From the NCBI RefSeq assembly GCF_022867805.1, contig NZ_JALIFO010000001.1:186001-250000 (forward strand): a DNA stretch of 64,000 bases. Reading direction: 5' to 3'. The DNA comes from Cuneatibacter sp. NSJ-177. Its GTDB lineage: Bacteria > Bacillota > Clostridia > Lachnospirales > Lachnospiraceae. Under the pieces are notes generated by a model. It had not been told where the DNA came from and did no database searches. It saw nothing but the letters and a program-made list of their open reading frames with translations. Made by a program: the position numbers and the translations under genes. Below, piece after piece: positions 16,709-24,819 of this stretch (position 1 is its first letter; every line of letters starts with the position of its first letter).

Positions 16709-18235
16709 TTGAATTTGATCGTGAGCACCAAATATGGAAACGTGCAGGGCAAAGAAGAGGAGGATTACGCCGCTTTTCTCGGCATCCCCTATGCCAAACC
16801 TCCGGTGGGGAAGCTTCGCTGGCAGGAGCCTCAGCCGCCGGAGCCATGGGGGGGAATCCGCGCTGCAAACCGCCTGGGAGCTCCGGCCCTGCAAGCGCCC
16901 AGCCAGTCGATTCCCGGCGGCGACCCGGCGGAGCGGGGCGTCTTTGGGGATGACAGCGAGGACTGCCTGTACCTGAATGTCTGGACGCCGGACGTAAACG
17001 GCCGTTATCCGGTCTTTGTCTGGATTCACGGCGGAGCCTTCTGCTGCGGTTCCGGCGGCGGAAAGAGTGCCAGCCCCGAACCTTTTTGCAGACGGGGGAT
17101 CGTCTATGTAACGTTCAATTACCGCCTCGGCCTGATGGGGTATTTTGCCCACCCGGAACTGTCCGAGGAGAGCAGCCACGGCGTCTCCGGAAACTATGCC
17201 CATTTTGACCAGATTGCCGCCCTGCGCTGGGGACAGGAGAATATTGCGGCTTTTGGCGGAGATCCGGACCGGGTGACCGTCGGAGGCTGTTCGGCGGGGG
17301 CTGGGAGCACCCAGGTTTTATGCTGCTCCCCTCTGGCGGAAGGACTATTTCAGCGGGCGGTCATCGAGAGCAGCGTAGGCTTTGCCAGCGCGGAATATCC
17401 GGAGGATTTCAAGCTGGAAACTTTGGAGCAGATGGAAAGGCGCGGCGTCGAATACATGGAAAAGGTGGGATGTACCTCAGTGGAAGAGATGAGGCATCTT
17501 TCTTATGAAGAGCTGATATCTTTTGAGGACTGCCATTTCCGCCGCAAATATCACTATGGCACCACCATGGGGGTGAATCAGGACGGCTATCTGCTGCCCC
17601 TGCACTACCGGTATGCCATGGAGCAGGGAAAAAACCGGGACATCCCGTATCTGGTGGGCAATACCCATGACGAAGGGGGCGGCTTTGTGTTAGGATTGAC
17701 GGCTGAATCCTTTCATCAGAAGAACCTTGCGGTATTCGGCGGCGCATGCGGGGAATACGAGGCGATGTGCGGGGCGAAGTTCAAGGAGGATATGGTCCGA
17801 AGTATGAGGGAAACTCACCTGCGGCTGGCGGGGGCCAAGGTTTTTGCCGAGCAGAGCGCGGATGCAGGCCGCAGTCCCGTCTATGTCTTTGATTTTTGCA
17901 GAAAAGACCCGGAAAAGGGACTGACGCTCCATGGCTTTGAGACCCATTATCTCCTGGGCACCTACCGGCAGCTGCCGGGGATGACAAAGGAAGATGATCT
18001 CGTGGCGGAGACAATGCAGGAATATTGGTGCCGTTTTATCTCGGACGGGGATCCCAATGGAGAAGGGCTGCCAAAGTGGCCTCCCTATTCTGCAGACAGG
18101 CGCGCGGTGCTGTATCTGGACAGCCCCTGCACGGTCGGGGAAGACCAGGACAGGGAACCGCCGCTCATGACTTTTGCCAGGGAATTTTTGGTGAAAAAGA
18201 GGAGGGAAAACTCCTCCGGTGAAACGGAGTTTTAA
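16709..18235 (+). CDS. Type-B carboxylesterase family protein
   Basis: About 508 residues of the cholinesterase/carboxylesterase family. Oxyanion hole: VWIHGGAFCCGSG. Nucleophile elbow: VGGCSAGAGST, where Cys stands at the place usually held by Glu (GESAG). Acid region: NTHDEGG. Catalytic His region: LHGFETHYLLG. The typical tail SDGDPNGEGLPKWPPY is present. No signal peptide is seen, so it is probably cytoplasmic. The best start is TTG 16709, 5 bases after GGAGAG, giving MNLIVSTKYGNVQG; ATG 16670 is possible but adds 13 atypical residues. It likely hydrolyses a carboxylic ester from the compound handled by the block starting at 5333. Confidence 0.88.
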   Translation: MNLIVSTKYGNVQGKEEEDYAAFLGIPYAKPPVGKLRWQEPQPPEPWGGIRAANRLGAPALQAPSQSIPGGDPAERGVFGDDSEDCLYLNVWTPDVNGRYPVFVWIHGGAFCCGSGGGKSASPEPFCRRGIVYVTFNYRLGLMGYFAHPELSEESSHGVSGNYAHFDQIAALRWGQENIAAFGGDPDRVTVGGCSAGAGSTQVLCCSPLAEGLFQRAVIESSVGFASAEYPEDFKLETLEQMERRGVEYMEKVGCTSVEEMRHLSYEELISFEDCHFRRKYHYGTTMGVNQDGYLLPLHYRYAMEQGKNRDIPYLVGNTHDEGGGFVLGLTAESFHQKNLAVFGGACGEYEAMCGAKFKEDMVRSMRETHLRLAGAKVFAEQSADAGRSPVYVFDFCRKDPEKGLTLHGFETHYLLGTYRQLPGMTKEDDLVAETMQEYWCRFISDGDPNGEGLPKWPPYSADRRAVLYLDSPCTVGEDQDREPPLMTFAREFLVKKRRENSSGETEF

Positions 18236-18479
18236 GATTGATCATCTGCTATGTGAGAGCAGGCGCGGAATTTGTTCTGCATTCGGTAGGAAACGGGTTG
18301 AAATCGGATGCAGAAATAAAATGTTCTGCGTCTGTTTTTATTTGGCGGAGAGCAGAAATGGGTAGAATCGAAACGATCTAAATAGGAGATATTTTATTAA
18401 GTGATTTAACTAAAAAAGATGGTTACGATTGCCTTATGAGAAAGATTCACAGGAATTGGAACGGGCATCGTATTTTTGC
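18236..18479. other. Gap with alternative hairpins before the sulfatase promoter
   Basis: No gene is seen. TTCTGCAT (18275-18282) can pair with ATGCAGAA (18308-18315). GCAGAA (18310-18315) can instead pair with TTCTGC (18324-18329), which is followed by a T run (18334-18342) and would act as a terminator of the esterase transcript. The two hairpins exclude each other. TTAACTAA at 18406-18413 repeats one arm of the operator at 18509-18543. Confidence 0.45.
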
Positions 18480-18508
18480 TTGACAGAAAAGGCGGGATCG
18501 ATTATCAT
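18480..18508 (+). promoter_or_regulatory. Sigma-A promoter of the sulfatase-TRAP operon
   Basis: TTGACA (18480-18485), exactly 17 bases, TATCAT (18503-18508). The -35 is a perfect consensus. The palindrome at 18509-18543 begins at the next base and covers the expected transcription start. Confidence 0.75.
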
Positions 18509-18543
18509 TTAGTTAATCTAATTTAGTAAATAGAATTAACTAA
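18509..18543 (+). promoter_or_regulatory. Candidate ROK/XylR-type operator
   Basis: TTAGTTAAT (18509-18517) and ATTAACTAA (18535-18543) form a perfect 9-bp inverted repeat separated by 17 bases. The TTAGTT...AACTAA ends resemble operators of XylR-type ROK repressors (established for xyl operons). It lies over the start of transcription of the sulfatase operon, where binding would block expression. The ROK regulator encoded at 22055 is the obvious candidate protein. Confidence 0.6.
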
Positions 18544-18562
18544 TATAGAAAGGAACCTTGAT

Positions 18563-20050
18563 ATGAAAGCGATTATGGTGATGTTCGATTCCCTGAATCG
18601 AAGACTTCTTCCAAATTACGGCTGCGACTGGACCCACGCTCCGAATTTTAAGCGACTGGCGGAACGGATGGTGACCTTTGACAACTGTTTTGTCGGTTCC
18701 ATGCCCTGTATGCCGGCCAGACGGGAACTCCACACCGGACGGTACAATTTCCTCCACCGCTGCTGGGGACCGGTGGAGCCCTTCGATGATTCCATGCCGG
18801 AAATGCTGAAAGAAGCCGGAATCTATACCCATCTGATTACCGACCATGCCCATTACTGGGAGGACGGAGGGGCCACCTTCCACGAACGCTACAACTCCTT
18901 TGAGTTTATCCGCGGCCAGGAAGGCGACGCATACCTGGGGCAGCTCAAAGATCCGGTGATTCCTCCTTCCGTGGAGATGCCCGGAAAGATGGGCGGAAGA
19001 AATCTCTCCAAGTATACGAGAGAAGACTGGATCAACCGGGCGCAAATTCACAGCGAGGAAGATTTCCCCATGGTAAAGACGTTCCACAAAGGGCTTTCTT
19101 TCATGGAGCGGAATGCCGGCCAGGACAACTGGTTCCTCCAGATCGAAACCTTTGACCCCCATGAGCCGTTCCATTCGCCGCAGAAGTATAAGGACTATTA
19201 CCCCCATGGATATCAGGGAAAGCATTTTGACTGGCCTCCCTATACCAATGTGGAGCAGACGCCGGAGGAGGTGGAGCATGTCAAATATGAATACGCTTCC
19301 CTGCTTTCCATGTGTGACGAGTATCTCGGCCGTTTTCTGGACAAAATGGACGAACTGAACCTTTGGGACGACACGATGGTCATCATCAACACCGACCACG
19401 GTTTCCTGCTGGGAGAGCATGGCTGGTGGGCCAAATGCGTTTCCCCTTTCTACAATGAGGTGGCGCATATCCCGATGTTCATCTGGGATCCGAGATCCAA
19501 AAAGACCGGGGAGCGGAGAGAAAGCCTGGTTCAAAATATCGATCTGGTCCCGACTTTGCTGAACTATTTTGGACTGGAACCGACGAAGGATATGCAGGGG
19601 AAGGATCTTACCGCTGTGATCGCTGAAGACCAGCCGGTCCGCGACGCCCTTCTCTTTGGCATTCACGGAGGCCATGTAAACTGCACCGACGGGCACTATG
19701 TGTACATGAGAGGCTGGGTGGACGGCGGAGAGCAGTATAATTATAACTATACTCTGGTCCCCATGCACATCCGGACCCGTTTCTCCGTCGAGGAGCTTAA
19801 AAAGGCAAAGCTGACGGACGGTTTTTCCTTCACCAAGGGCTGTCCGGTGCTTCAGGTGCCCGGCACTGGAACGGGAAGCCGGCCGAGGACCAATGAGACC
19901 TTCCTGTTTGATCTTGCCAAAGACCCTGGCCAGCAGAATCCGATAAAGGATGAGGCGGCGGAGCGGCAGATGCTTGGTTACCTGATAAAGCTGATGGAAG
20001 CGAACGACGCCCCGGCGGAGCAGTACCAGCGCCTGGGGATCATGAGATAA
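18563..20050 (+). CDS. Sulfatase (Cys-type, formylglycine-dependent)
   Basis: A 495-residue alkaline-phosphatase-superfamily sulfatase. The N-terminal metal site is MVMFDSLNRRLLPNYG. The catalytic motif CMPARRELHTGR at residues ~51-62 fits C-x-P-x-R, the Cys that is converted to formylglycine; the anaerobic maturase at 3731 can do this. NTDHGFLLGEHG supplies further metal ligands. No signal peptide is visible, so desulfation is probably cytoplasmic, after uptake. The paralogue at the window start is similar over its C-terminus. It begins an operon with dctQ-like and dctM-like genes. A 24-bp repeat spans the stop codon region (20012-20077) and may have shortened the protein. Substrate (sulfated glycan, steroid or phenol) is not readable. 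Confidence 0.93.
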   Translation: MKAIMVMFDSLNRRLLPNYGCDWTHAPNFKRLAERMVTFDNCFVGSMPCMPARRELHTGRYNFLHRCWGPVEPFDDSMPEMLKEAGIYTHLITDHAHYWEDGGATFHERYNSFEFIRGQEGDAYLGQLKDPVIPPSVEMPGKMGGRNLSKYTREDWINRAQIHSEEDFPMVKTFHKGLSFMERNAGQDNWFLQIETFDPHEPFHSPQKYKDYYPHGYQGKHFDWPPYTNVEQTPEEVEHVKYEYASLLSMCDEYLGRFLDKMDELNLWDDTMVIINTDHGFLLGEHGWWAKCVSPFYNEVAHIPMFIWDPRSKKTGERRESLVQNIDLVPTLLNYFGLEPTKDMQGKDLTAVIAEDQPVRDALLFGIHGGHVNCTDGHYVYMRGWVDGGEQYNYNYTLVPMHIRTRFSVEELKKAKLTDGFSFTKGCPVLQVPGTGTGSRPRTNETFLFDLAKDPGQQNPIKDEAAERQMLGYLIKLMEANDAPAEQYQRLGIMR

Positions 20051-20077
20051 CGTCCGGCGGAGCAGTACCAGCGCCTG
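20012..20077 (+). repeat. 24-bp direct repeat straddling the sulfatase stop codon
   Basis: Bases 20012-20035 and 20054-20077 are identical (starting CCGGCGGAGCAG, ending CAGCGCCTG), with a period of 42 bases, i.e. 14 codons. The stop TAA at 20048-20050 lies between the copies. After the stop the same frame repeats PAEQYQRL and continues for about 14 more codons. Confidence 0.85.
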
Positions 20078-20141
20078 ACAGAGCAGGATAGAGATAGAGA
20101 AACGGCGGGACCGTTTTGAGAAGGAGGAAAGGAGCTGCAAC

Positions 20142-20612
20142 ATGAAAAATCTATGGAAGAACTTGGAAGAAAACGTCATGCTGGTATTTATCTTTGTGAT
20201 GACCGTGCTGACCCTGGCCGGCTGGGTGATGAAGTTCATCGCCAAGGACAGCGTGGCGGGAATTAACCTGTTGGCCCAGTACGCCTACGCCTGGGTCACC
20301 ATGCTGGCCTTTGGCTACTCGGCCAAAACCCACCTGTTTATGAAGCTCGATGTGATCACGGCCCATTATCCCCAAAAAGCGCAGAAAGTATTGAATATCG
20401 TGATGGATGTGGTGTGCTTTCTCTGCTGCACGGCGCTTTTGGTTCTTGGCATACAGGCATTCGGCAAAGTCCTGGCATCCGGAGAATTGAACGATAAAAT
20501 TGCGGTGCCGCTTACCATTGTCTATGCGGCTCCGGTGGCCGGCTTTGGGCTGGCGGTCATCCGTTATCTGCAGTTGGCGTTCCAGGCTTTGGCCGGGAAA
20601 CAGCCGGAATAA
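20142..20612 (+). CDS. TRAP transporter small permease (DctQ-like)
   Basis: A 156-residue protein with four hydrophobic segments and the DctQ arrangement: a short charged start (MKNLWKNLEEN), FIFVMTVLTLAGWVMKFI, then YAYAWVTMLAFGYSAKTHLFMKLDV near residues 45-70, and YAAPVAGFGLAVIRYLQ at the end. In TRAP carriers this subunit joins DctM and an extracytoplasmic binding protein DctP to import organic acids using a sodium gradient. AAAGGAG precedes ATG 20142. It lies between the sulfatase and dctM, clearly in one operon. No DctP gene is present nearby. Confidence 0.9.
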   Translation: MKNLWKNLEENVMLVFIFVMTVLTLAGWVMKFIAKDSVAGINLLAQYAYAWVTMLAFGYSAKTHLFMKLDVITAHYPQKAQKVLNIVMDVVCFLCCTALLVLGIQAFGKVLASGELNDKIAVPLTIVYAAPVAGFGLAVIRYLQLAFQALAGKQPE

Positions 20613-20624
20613 GGAGGGAAAGAT

Positions 20625-21926
20625 ATGATCGCATTATTTTTTGTCCTGTTTTTCGGCACCATGCTTGTTTTAGGGATGCCGTTGTTTGCCAGTATTGTGA
20701 TTACCACTTTTTCACTTCCGTTGATCTTTGGCGATACCTGCGGCTATGCTTTGATGAATGTGGCCCAGTGGAACCTGGACGGCTCCATCAGCTCGGTCGG
20801 CGTGACGATCCTTCTGTTTATCCTGGCCGGAGAAGTGATGTCCAAGGGGAAGCTGACGGAAAAGCTGTTTGATACGTTTGCCTACTATCTGGGAAAGAAG
20901 CGCGGCTTTATGCCGATTGTCTCCATCATCACCTGCATGTTCTACGGGGCGATTTCCGGCTCCGGCCCGGCGACGACCGCGGCTGTGGGAGCCATGTGTT
21001 ATCCGATTCTGGTACAGCTGGGCTATGATAAGCGTTTCAGCGCTTCAATCCTGGTGGCGGCTGGATGTCTGGGAATGGTGATTCCTCCCAGCGCTCCGCT
21101 GACCACGGCGGCCGGTCTGACCGGTGAGCTGGACGTGGTGGTGCTCTATAAGATGGCGGCTTTGGTCGGCGTGGTGGCCGGTCTGATCCTGATTGCCTAC
21201 GCCTATCTGCATTGCCTTCGCCATGGAAATGGGGATCAGGCGGCGATCAACGCCCACAACGCAAAACTTCGTTCCCGCAGCTTTGGGGCGGTCCTGAAAG
21301 AAAGCATCTGGGCGCTGCTCTGCCCGGTAATCATTCTGGGAAGTATTTTCGCCGGGATCGCGGATACGGCCCAGGCGGCGGCTCTTTCCCTGGTCTATGC
21401 GATGATCGTCAGCATATGGATTTACAAATCCCTGACCTTTCACGACGTGGTCTCAGTGATCCGGAAATGCCTGCCCAGCGCGGCGCCGCTGGCCATCCTT
21501 CTCGCGATTGCCAATTCCTTCTCCGGCGCGCTGAAAGCCATGGAGCTTCCCACCCGGATGGCCAACGGCCTGGTGGAGATGGGCGTCGGGCATGCCCTGC
21601 TGGTCGGGCTGCTGCTCCTCTTGATGCTGGTTTTGGGAACCTTTATGGACAGCGGCGCGGCGATGCGGATTTTGATTCCGATTGTCTACCCGATTCTGAT
21701 TGCTTTAGATATGGAGCCGTATTCCTTCGTGGTGGCGGTTATCATGACCCAGGCCATTGGCCTGACCACCCCGCCTTATGGACTCTGCCTGTTCGTCATG
21801 AATTCCGTCTCCGGGGAATCCATCGCTTCGCTGGGAAAGAGGCTTTTGCCGCTGATCGGGATTTTGATTCTGGTAGCCTATTTGTTTGGTTTGTTCCCTG
21901 GATTGCTGGCCTGGGCTTTGCCGTAA
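20625..21926 (+). CDS. TRAP transporter large permease (DctM-like)
   Basis: A 433-residue, ~12-segment membrane protein of the DctM family. Diagnostic parts are FFGTMLVLGMPLFASIV at the start, ISGSGPATTAAVGAMCYPIL, LVAAGCLGMVIPPSAPLTTAAGLTG, and near the end GTFMDSGAAMRILIPIVYPI with MTQAIGLTTPPYGLCLFV. GGAGGG precedes ATG 20625. It forms the ion-coupled channel with the DctQ-like subunit 12 bases upstream. The TRAP binding protein is missing from the operon: the next gene is a ROK regulator with its own promoter. Cargo may be the sulfated substrate or a desulfated acid; this is inference. Confidence 0.94.
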   Translation: MIALFFVLFFGTMLVLGMPLFASIVITTFSLPLIFGDTCGYALMNVAQWNLDGSISSVGVTILLFILAGEVMSKGKLTEKLFDTFAYYLGKKRGFMPIVSIITCMFYGAISGSGPATTAAVGAMCYPILVQLGYDKRFSASILVAAGCLGMVIPPSAPLTTAAGLTGELDVVVLYKMAALVGVVAGLILIAYAYLHCLRHGNGDQAAINAHNAKLRSRSFGAVLKESIWALLCPVIILGSIFAGIADTAQAAALSLVYAMIVSIWIYKSLTFHDVVSVIRKCLPSAAPLAILLAIANSFSGALKAMELPTRMANGLVEMGVGHALLVGLLLLLMLVLGTFMDSGAAMRILIPIVYPILIALDMEPYSFVVAVIMTQAIGLTTPPYGLCLFVMNSVSGESIASLGKRLLPLIGILILVAYLFGLFPGLLAWALP

Positions 21927-21996
21927 AGAGGCTGCTTCTCCTTTTCTGCTTCGATCTTTCTCTTTGGCGGCAAGCCCAGGTCCGCGCCCTGTTTGC

Positions 21997-22025
21997 TTGA
22001 CGGGAACGCGGGTTGGCCGTATAAT
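21997..22025 (+). promoter_or_regulatory. Sigma-A promoter of the ROK regulator
   Basis: TTGACG (21997-22002), 17 bases, TATAAT (22020-22025), 29 bases before ATG 22055. The -10 is perfect and the -35 is 5/6. No TTAGTTAA palindrome is seen here, so there is no visible sign of autoregulation by that site. Confidence 0.7.
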
Positions 22026-22054
22026 CATGGGGAAGAAGCGAAAAAGGAGCAGCC

Positions 22055-23200
22055 ATGGATAACGCCATACGGGAAAGCATTCAGATCATATGGAAACAAC
22101 TGTTAAAGAGTCAGCCCACCTCACGGGCGGAGTTGGCGAAGCTGTGCGGTTTCAGCAAGGTGACGGCCTCCAGCTGTGTGGATTGGCTGCTGGATAAGGG
22201 GCTGGTCCAAGAATTAGGCGTGACCGAGATCCGCCGCGGGCGTCCTCCGATGCTGCTCTCGGTGAACGGGGCGGCCGGTGTTTTGGTGGGAATCGAGGCG
22301 GACAAGATTTCCAGCAAGATCGCAGTGACCGACCTGGCCGGAAGCCTGTTGGAGCGGCATGACTTGCCTGCGATTGACTCAGATCCCCAAAAATTTGTCG
22401 GGCAGGTGTCCCATTATCTGATGCAGTTCCGGAAAGCCTATGCAGACCGGAGGCTGGGCGTTGCAGGCGTCGGTTTCGCGATCGTCGGCTCCTATAACCA
22501 GGAGGAGGGCATCATCGAATACGTGGCGAACCAGATGGCCTGGAATCATTATCCGTTCCGGTTGGAGATGGAGAAGATGAATCCGGATATCCCGTTCTTG
22601 GTTTCCCAGATTGCAAAAGCATCGGCGCTCGGCGAAGCCCGGTTCGGGACGTGCGGCGGATCGGATTATATGGCGTTTCTCTCGGCCAACTGGGGAATCG
22701 GCGTCGGACTTTACGACGGCATCACGGGAAAGATCACTCGGTCCACCCGCTTTGGCCATGCGACCATCAATTATAACGGAAAGAAATGTATCTGCGGAAA
22801 CCGGGGATGCTTGGAGGCGTATGCTTCGATCCGCGCGCTGTTTGAACAGTTTTATCCGGATCGGACTCCTACCTTTGCCCTGTTCCAGAATCTGGTGGAG
22901 AGGCTGCGGCAGGGGGATTCTCAGGTGATATCGGCGGTGCGGGAGATGGTGGAGTATCTGGCGATCGGGATCGTCAACGTGATCAATGCCTACAATCCGC
23001 GCCAGGTCTGCATCGGCGGACTGTTGAGCTTTCTGGTAAATGAGGAGATGCTTTCTAGGATCCGTTCCCTGGTGGAAGAAATGGTGCCGCCGCATTTTCG
23101 AAAAAACCTCCGGATTTCGGTGTCCGGACTTGGAGATATGGCGGCCGTGTACGGCTGTGTTGCCATGGTGCGGGATCAGCTGACCAATTTTTTTGGTTGA
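22055..23200 (+). CDS. ROK-family transcriptional regulator (NagC/XylR type)
   Basis: A 381-residue protein with an N-terminal winged helix (residues ~1-70: KSQPTSRAELAKLCGFSKVTASSCVDWLLDKGLV) and a C-terminal ROK sugar-kinase-like domain. The kinase part shows VLVGIEADKISSKIAV, FGHATINYNGKKCICGNRGCLEAYAS and the zinc-binding CICGNRGC cluster of ROK proteins. The DGxP-type phosphate motif is degenerate, as is usual in ROK repressors that only sense sugars. It follows the TRAP genes but has its own promoter. It probably represses the sulfatase-TRAP operon through the palindrome at 18509-18543 and is released by a sugar or sugar acid. That assignment is inference from context. Confidence 0.9.
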   Translation: MDNAIRESIQIIWKQLLKSQPTSRAELAKLCGFSKVTASSCVDWLLDKGLVQELGVTEIRRGRPPMLLSVNGAAGVLVGIEADKISSKIAVTDLAGSLLERHDLPAIDSDPQKFVGQVSHYLMQFRKAYADRRLGVAGVGFAIVGSYNQEEGIIEYVANQMAWNHYPFRLEMEKMNPDIPFLVSQIAKASALGEARFGTCGGSDYMAFLSANWGIGVGLYDGITGKITRSTRFGHATINYNGKKCICGNRGCLEAYASIRALFEQFYPDRTPTFALFQNLVERLRQGDSQVISAVREMVEYLAIGIVNVINAYNPRQVCIGGLLSFLVNEEMLSRIRSLVEEMVPPHFRKNLRISVSGLGDMAAVYGCVAMVRDQLTNFFG

Positions 23201-23221
23201 CAGAGCGGCAGGTTTCTGGAA

Positions 23222-23700
23222 AATCCCCGTACGGGCATGCGTTCCGCACAGAATAACTGGGATTTCTGGACGCTCCTGCCGGAAACCTTCCATCAGACCA
23301 CAGTGGTCATGTCGGATCGAGGAATTCCTTCTTCCTTCCGGCACATGCACTTTTATGGAGAACACACCTTTTCCTTCTACAACGAGAAAAATGAGCGGGT
23401 GTGGTGCAAATTCCATTTCAAGACACAGCAGGGGATCAAGAATCTGACCGACGCCGAGGCGGAACAGGCTGCTTTTACCCCTGCCCATGTGGTGCCAGGC
23501 ATCGGATTTTCCCCGGACAAGTTCCTTCAGGGCAGATTGTTTGTTTACGGAGACGCGCAGCGTTACCGTCTGGGAGTAAACTATAACCAGATTCCCGTGA
23601 ACCGGCCGAAGGTGGAGGTCAGCGATTATCACCGGGACGGCCTGATGCGCACCGACGGCAACTACGGCGGAGCGCCGGCCTATTCCTCCAACACGGCCCG
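23222..23700 (+). pseudogene. katA: Catalase remnant (5'-truncated, internally deleted)
   Basis: The frame reads [16 protein letters not shown], then [38 protein letters not shown] and [19 protein letters not shown] with [14 protein letters not shown], all strongly conserved in monofunctional haem catalases. The first ~130 residues, with the catalytic His, are gone; the frame is closed by the ROK stop at 23198. About 70 residues are missing in frame between AEAE and QAAF, around 23452-23466. The haem-ligand Tyr region (RLFVYGD) is kept. The C-terminal end is also lost after YGGAP. No ribosome site suits a start. Decompose as a dead gene; activity is very unlikely. Confidence 0.85.
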
Positions 23701-23751
23701 GAACATCGAACCGGTAACGGAGAACGTCAAGTACCGCCATGCAGTTCACTG

Positions 23752-24819
23752 CTATTGGGCGGACCCTGCATACGGAGAGTGGATCATAGCTGCCATGGGT
23801 TTGGATTCAAAGTTTGTTTCCTCAACGGGTGGCTCGGAAGGGAAACAGACGGACAAAAACTCTTCCAGTGAAATCCCTCCCAGATACCGGTGCAAAGGGA
23901 GAGGCGAAAGCGCGCTTTGCACCTCTTCTTTTTGATAGGGGATCCCACCAAGGGCTTGCAGAAGGGGGGAGGAATCTTCGGTGGCGAGAAAGTCACCGTA
24001 GATCCCCGCATGCTCGATCCGGTTTTCCGTGATTTCGAATAAGATTTCCAGGCTTCCTCCTGGGAACCTTTTTTGATTTCGGAAGGTGCAAGCCGGAGCG
24101 CTGCCGTAGTTCCAGGATTTCGAAGCATATTTTTCCTGGGCCAGAAGACGGATTTTCCGGACTGCGGAAGAAGAGGGGGTCCACAAAGAGACCGGGCGGT
24201 CTCTAGTCAGCCATTGTACCAGCCCGTCGCGAAATTCATTTAGCGTGACAGGGACGGAAAGCAGCTTCCGGATGTTCGCGACGCGGCTTCGGACCGACTT
24301 GGTGCTTTTGGATTGAAATTTGTCATCACGGGGCTTTAAGACGCGGGAGAGCGCCGACAGATCGGAGTCAAACAGGAGCGTGCCGTGGTGCAGGATCCGT
24401 CCCCCGTTGATGCGCTGGGCGCTGCCGGATACTTTGCGGCCGGATACGACGATATCGTTGCGCCCGTCCACCGCCGCCGGGAGGCCGAGGGAACAAAGAT
24501 AGGCGGTCACCGGCTCCAGGAACTGCCTCATGGCTGCCGGTTGTTCCGGAGAAAAATCCGTGAAAAATGAAAAATTTAGGTTCCCCAGGTCGTGGTAGAC
24601 CGCGCCTCCGCCGGTGGTCCGGCGGACAACGGAAATACCCCTAAGAGAGACCTCGTCTTCGCGGATTTCTTCCAGGGCGTTTTGATTTAGCCCCAGAATT
24701 ACCGAAGGACGATTCTGCCAGAGGAGAAAAAAATCGTCCGTTGTCTCTTCATTCAAGAGATATTCTTCTAGAGCCAGATTGTAACAAGGGTCTGTGCAGG
24801 GATTTTGGTAGTATTTCAT
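23752..24819 (-). CDS. lplA: Lipoate-protein ligase
   Basis: A 355-residue LplA-type ligase. Conserved blocks are [23 protein letters not shown] (lipoyl-AMP site), [16 protein letters not shown] and [14 protein letters not shown]. It activates free lipoate with ATP and attaches it to a lysine of lipoyl domains. The accessory C-terminal domain is present (residues ~240-340), so full activation plus transfer is expected. Its start overlaps the stop of the upstream response regulator by 4 bases (ATGA), so both are co-expressed from the promoter at 25553-25581. The 3' end runs beside the catalase remnant. The stand-alone lipoyl protein divergently encoded at 25838 is a likely substrate. Confidence 0.93.
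   Translation of the reverse strand: MKYYQNPCTDPCYNLALEEYLLNEETTDDFFLLWQNRPSVILGLNQNALEEIREDEVSLRGISVVRRTTGGGAVYHDLGNLNFSFFTDFSPEQPAAMRQFLEPVTAYLCSLGLPAAVDGRNDIVVSGRKVSGSAQRINGGRILHHGTLLFDSDLSALSRVLKPRDDKFQSKSTKSVRSRVANIRKLLSVPVTLNEFRDGLVQWLTRDRPVSLWTPSSSAVRKIRLLAQEKYASKSWNYGSAPACTFRNQKRFPGGSLEILFEITENRIEHAGIYGDFLATEDSSPLLQALGGIPYQKEEVQSALSPLPLHRYLGGISLEEFLSVCFPSEPPVEETNFESKPMAAMIHSPYAGSAQ

Noticed and set aside
18536-20245. A 569-codon open frame on the - strand
   Set aside because: It is the antisense shadow of the sulfatase, which has family motifs, a ribosome site and a promoter. The antisense frame resembles nothing.
22379-23749. A 456-codon open frame on the - strand
   Set aside because: Antisense to the ROK regulator and catalase remnant; no family resemblance or ribosome site.
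23237-23935. A functional 232-residue catalase
   Set aside because: It lacks the catalytic His region and an internal ~70 residues, and its 3' part runs antisense into lplA.
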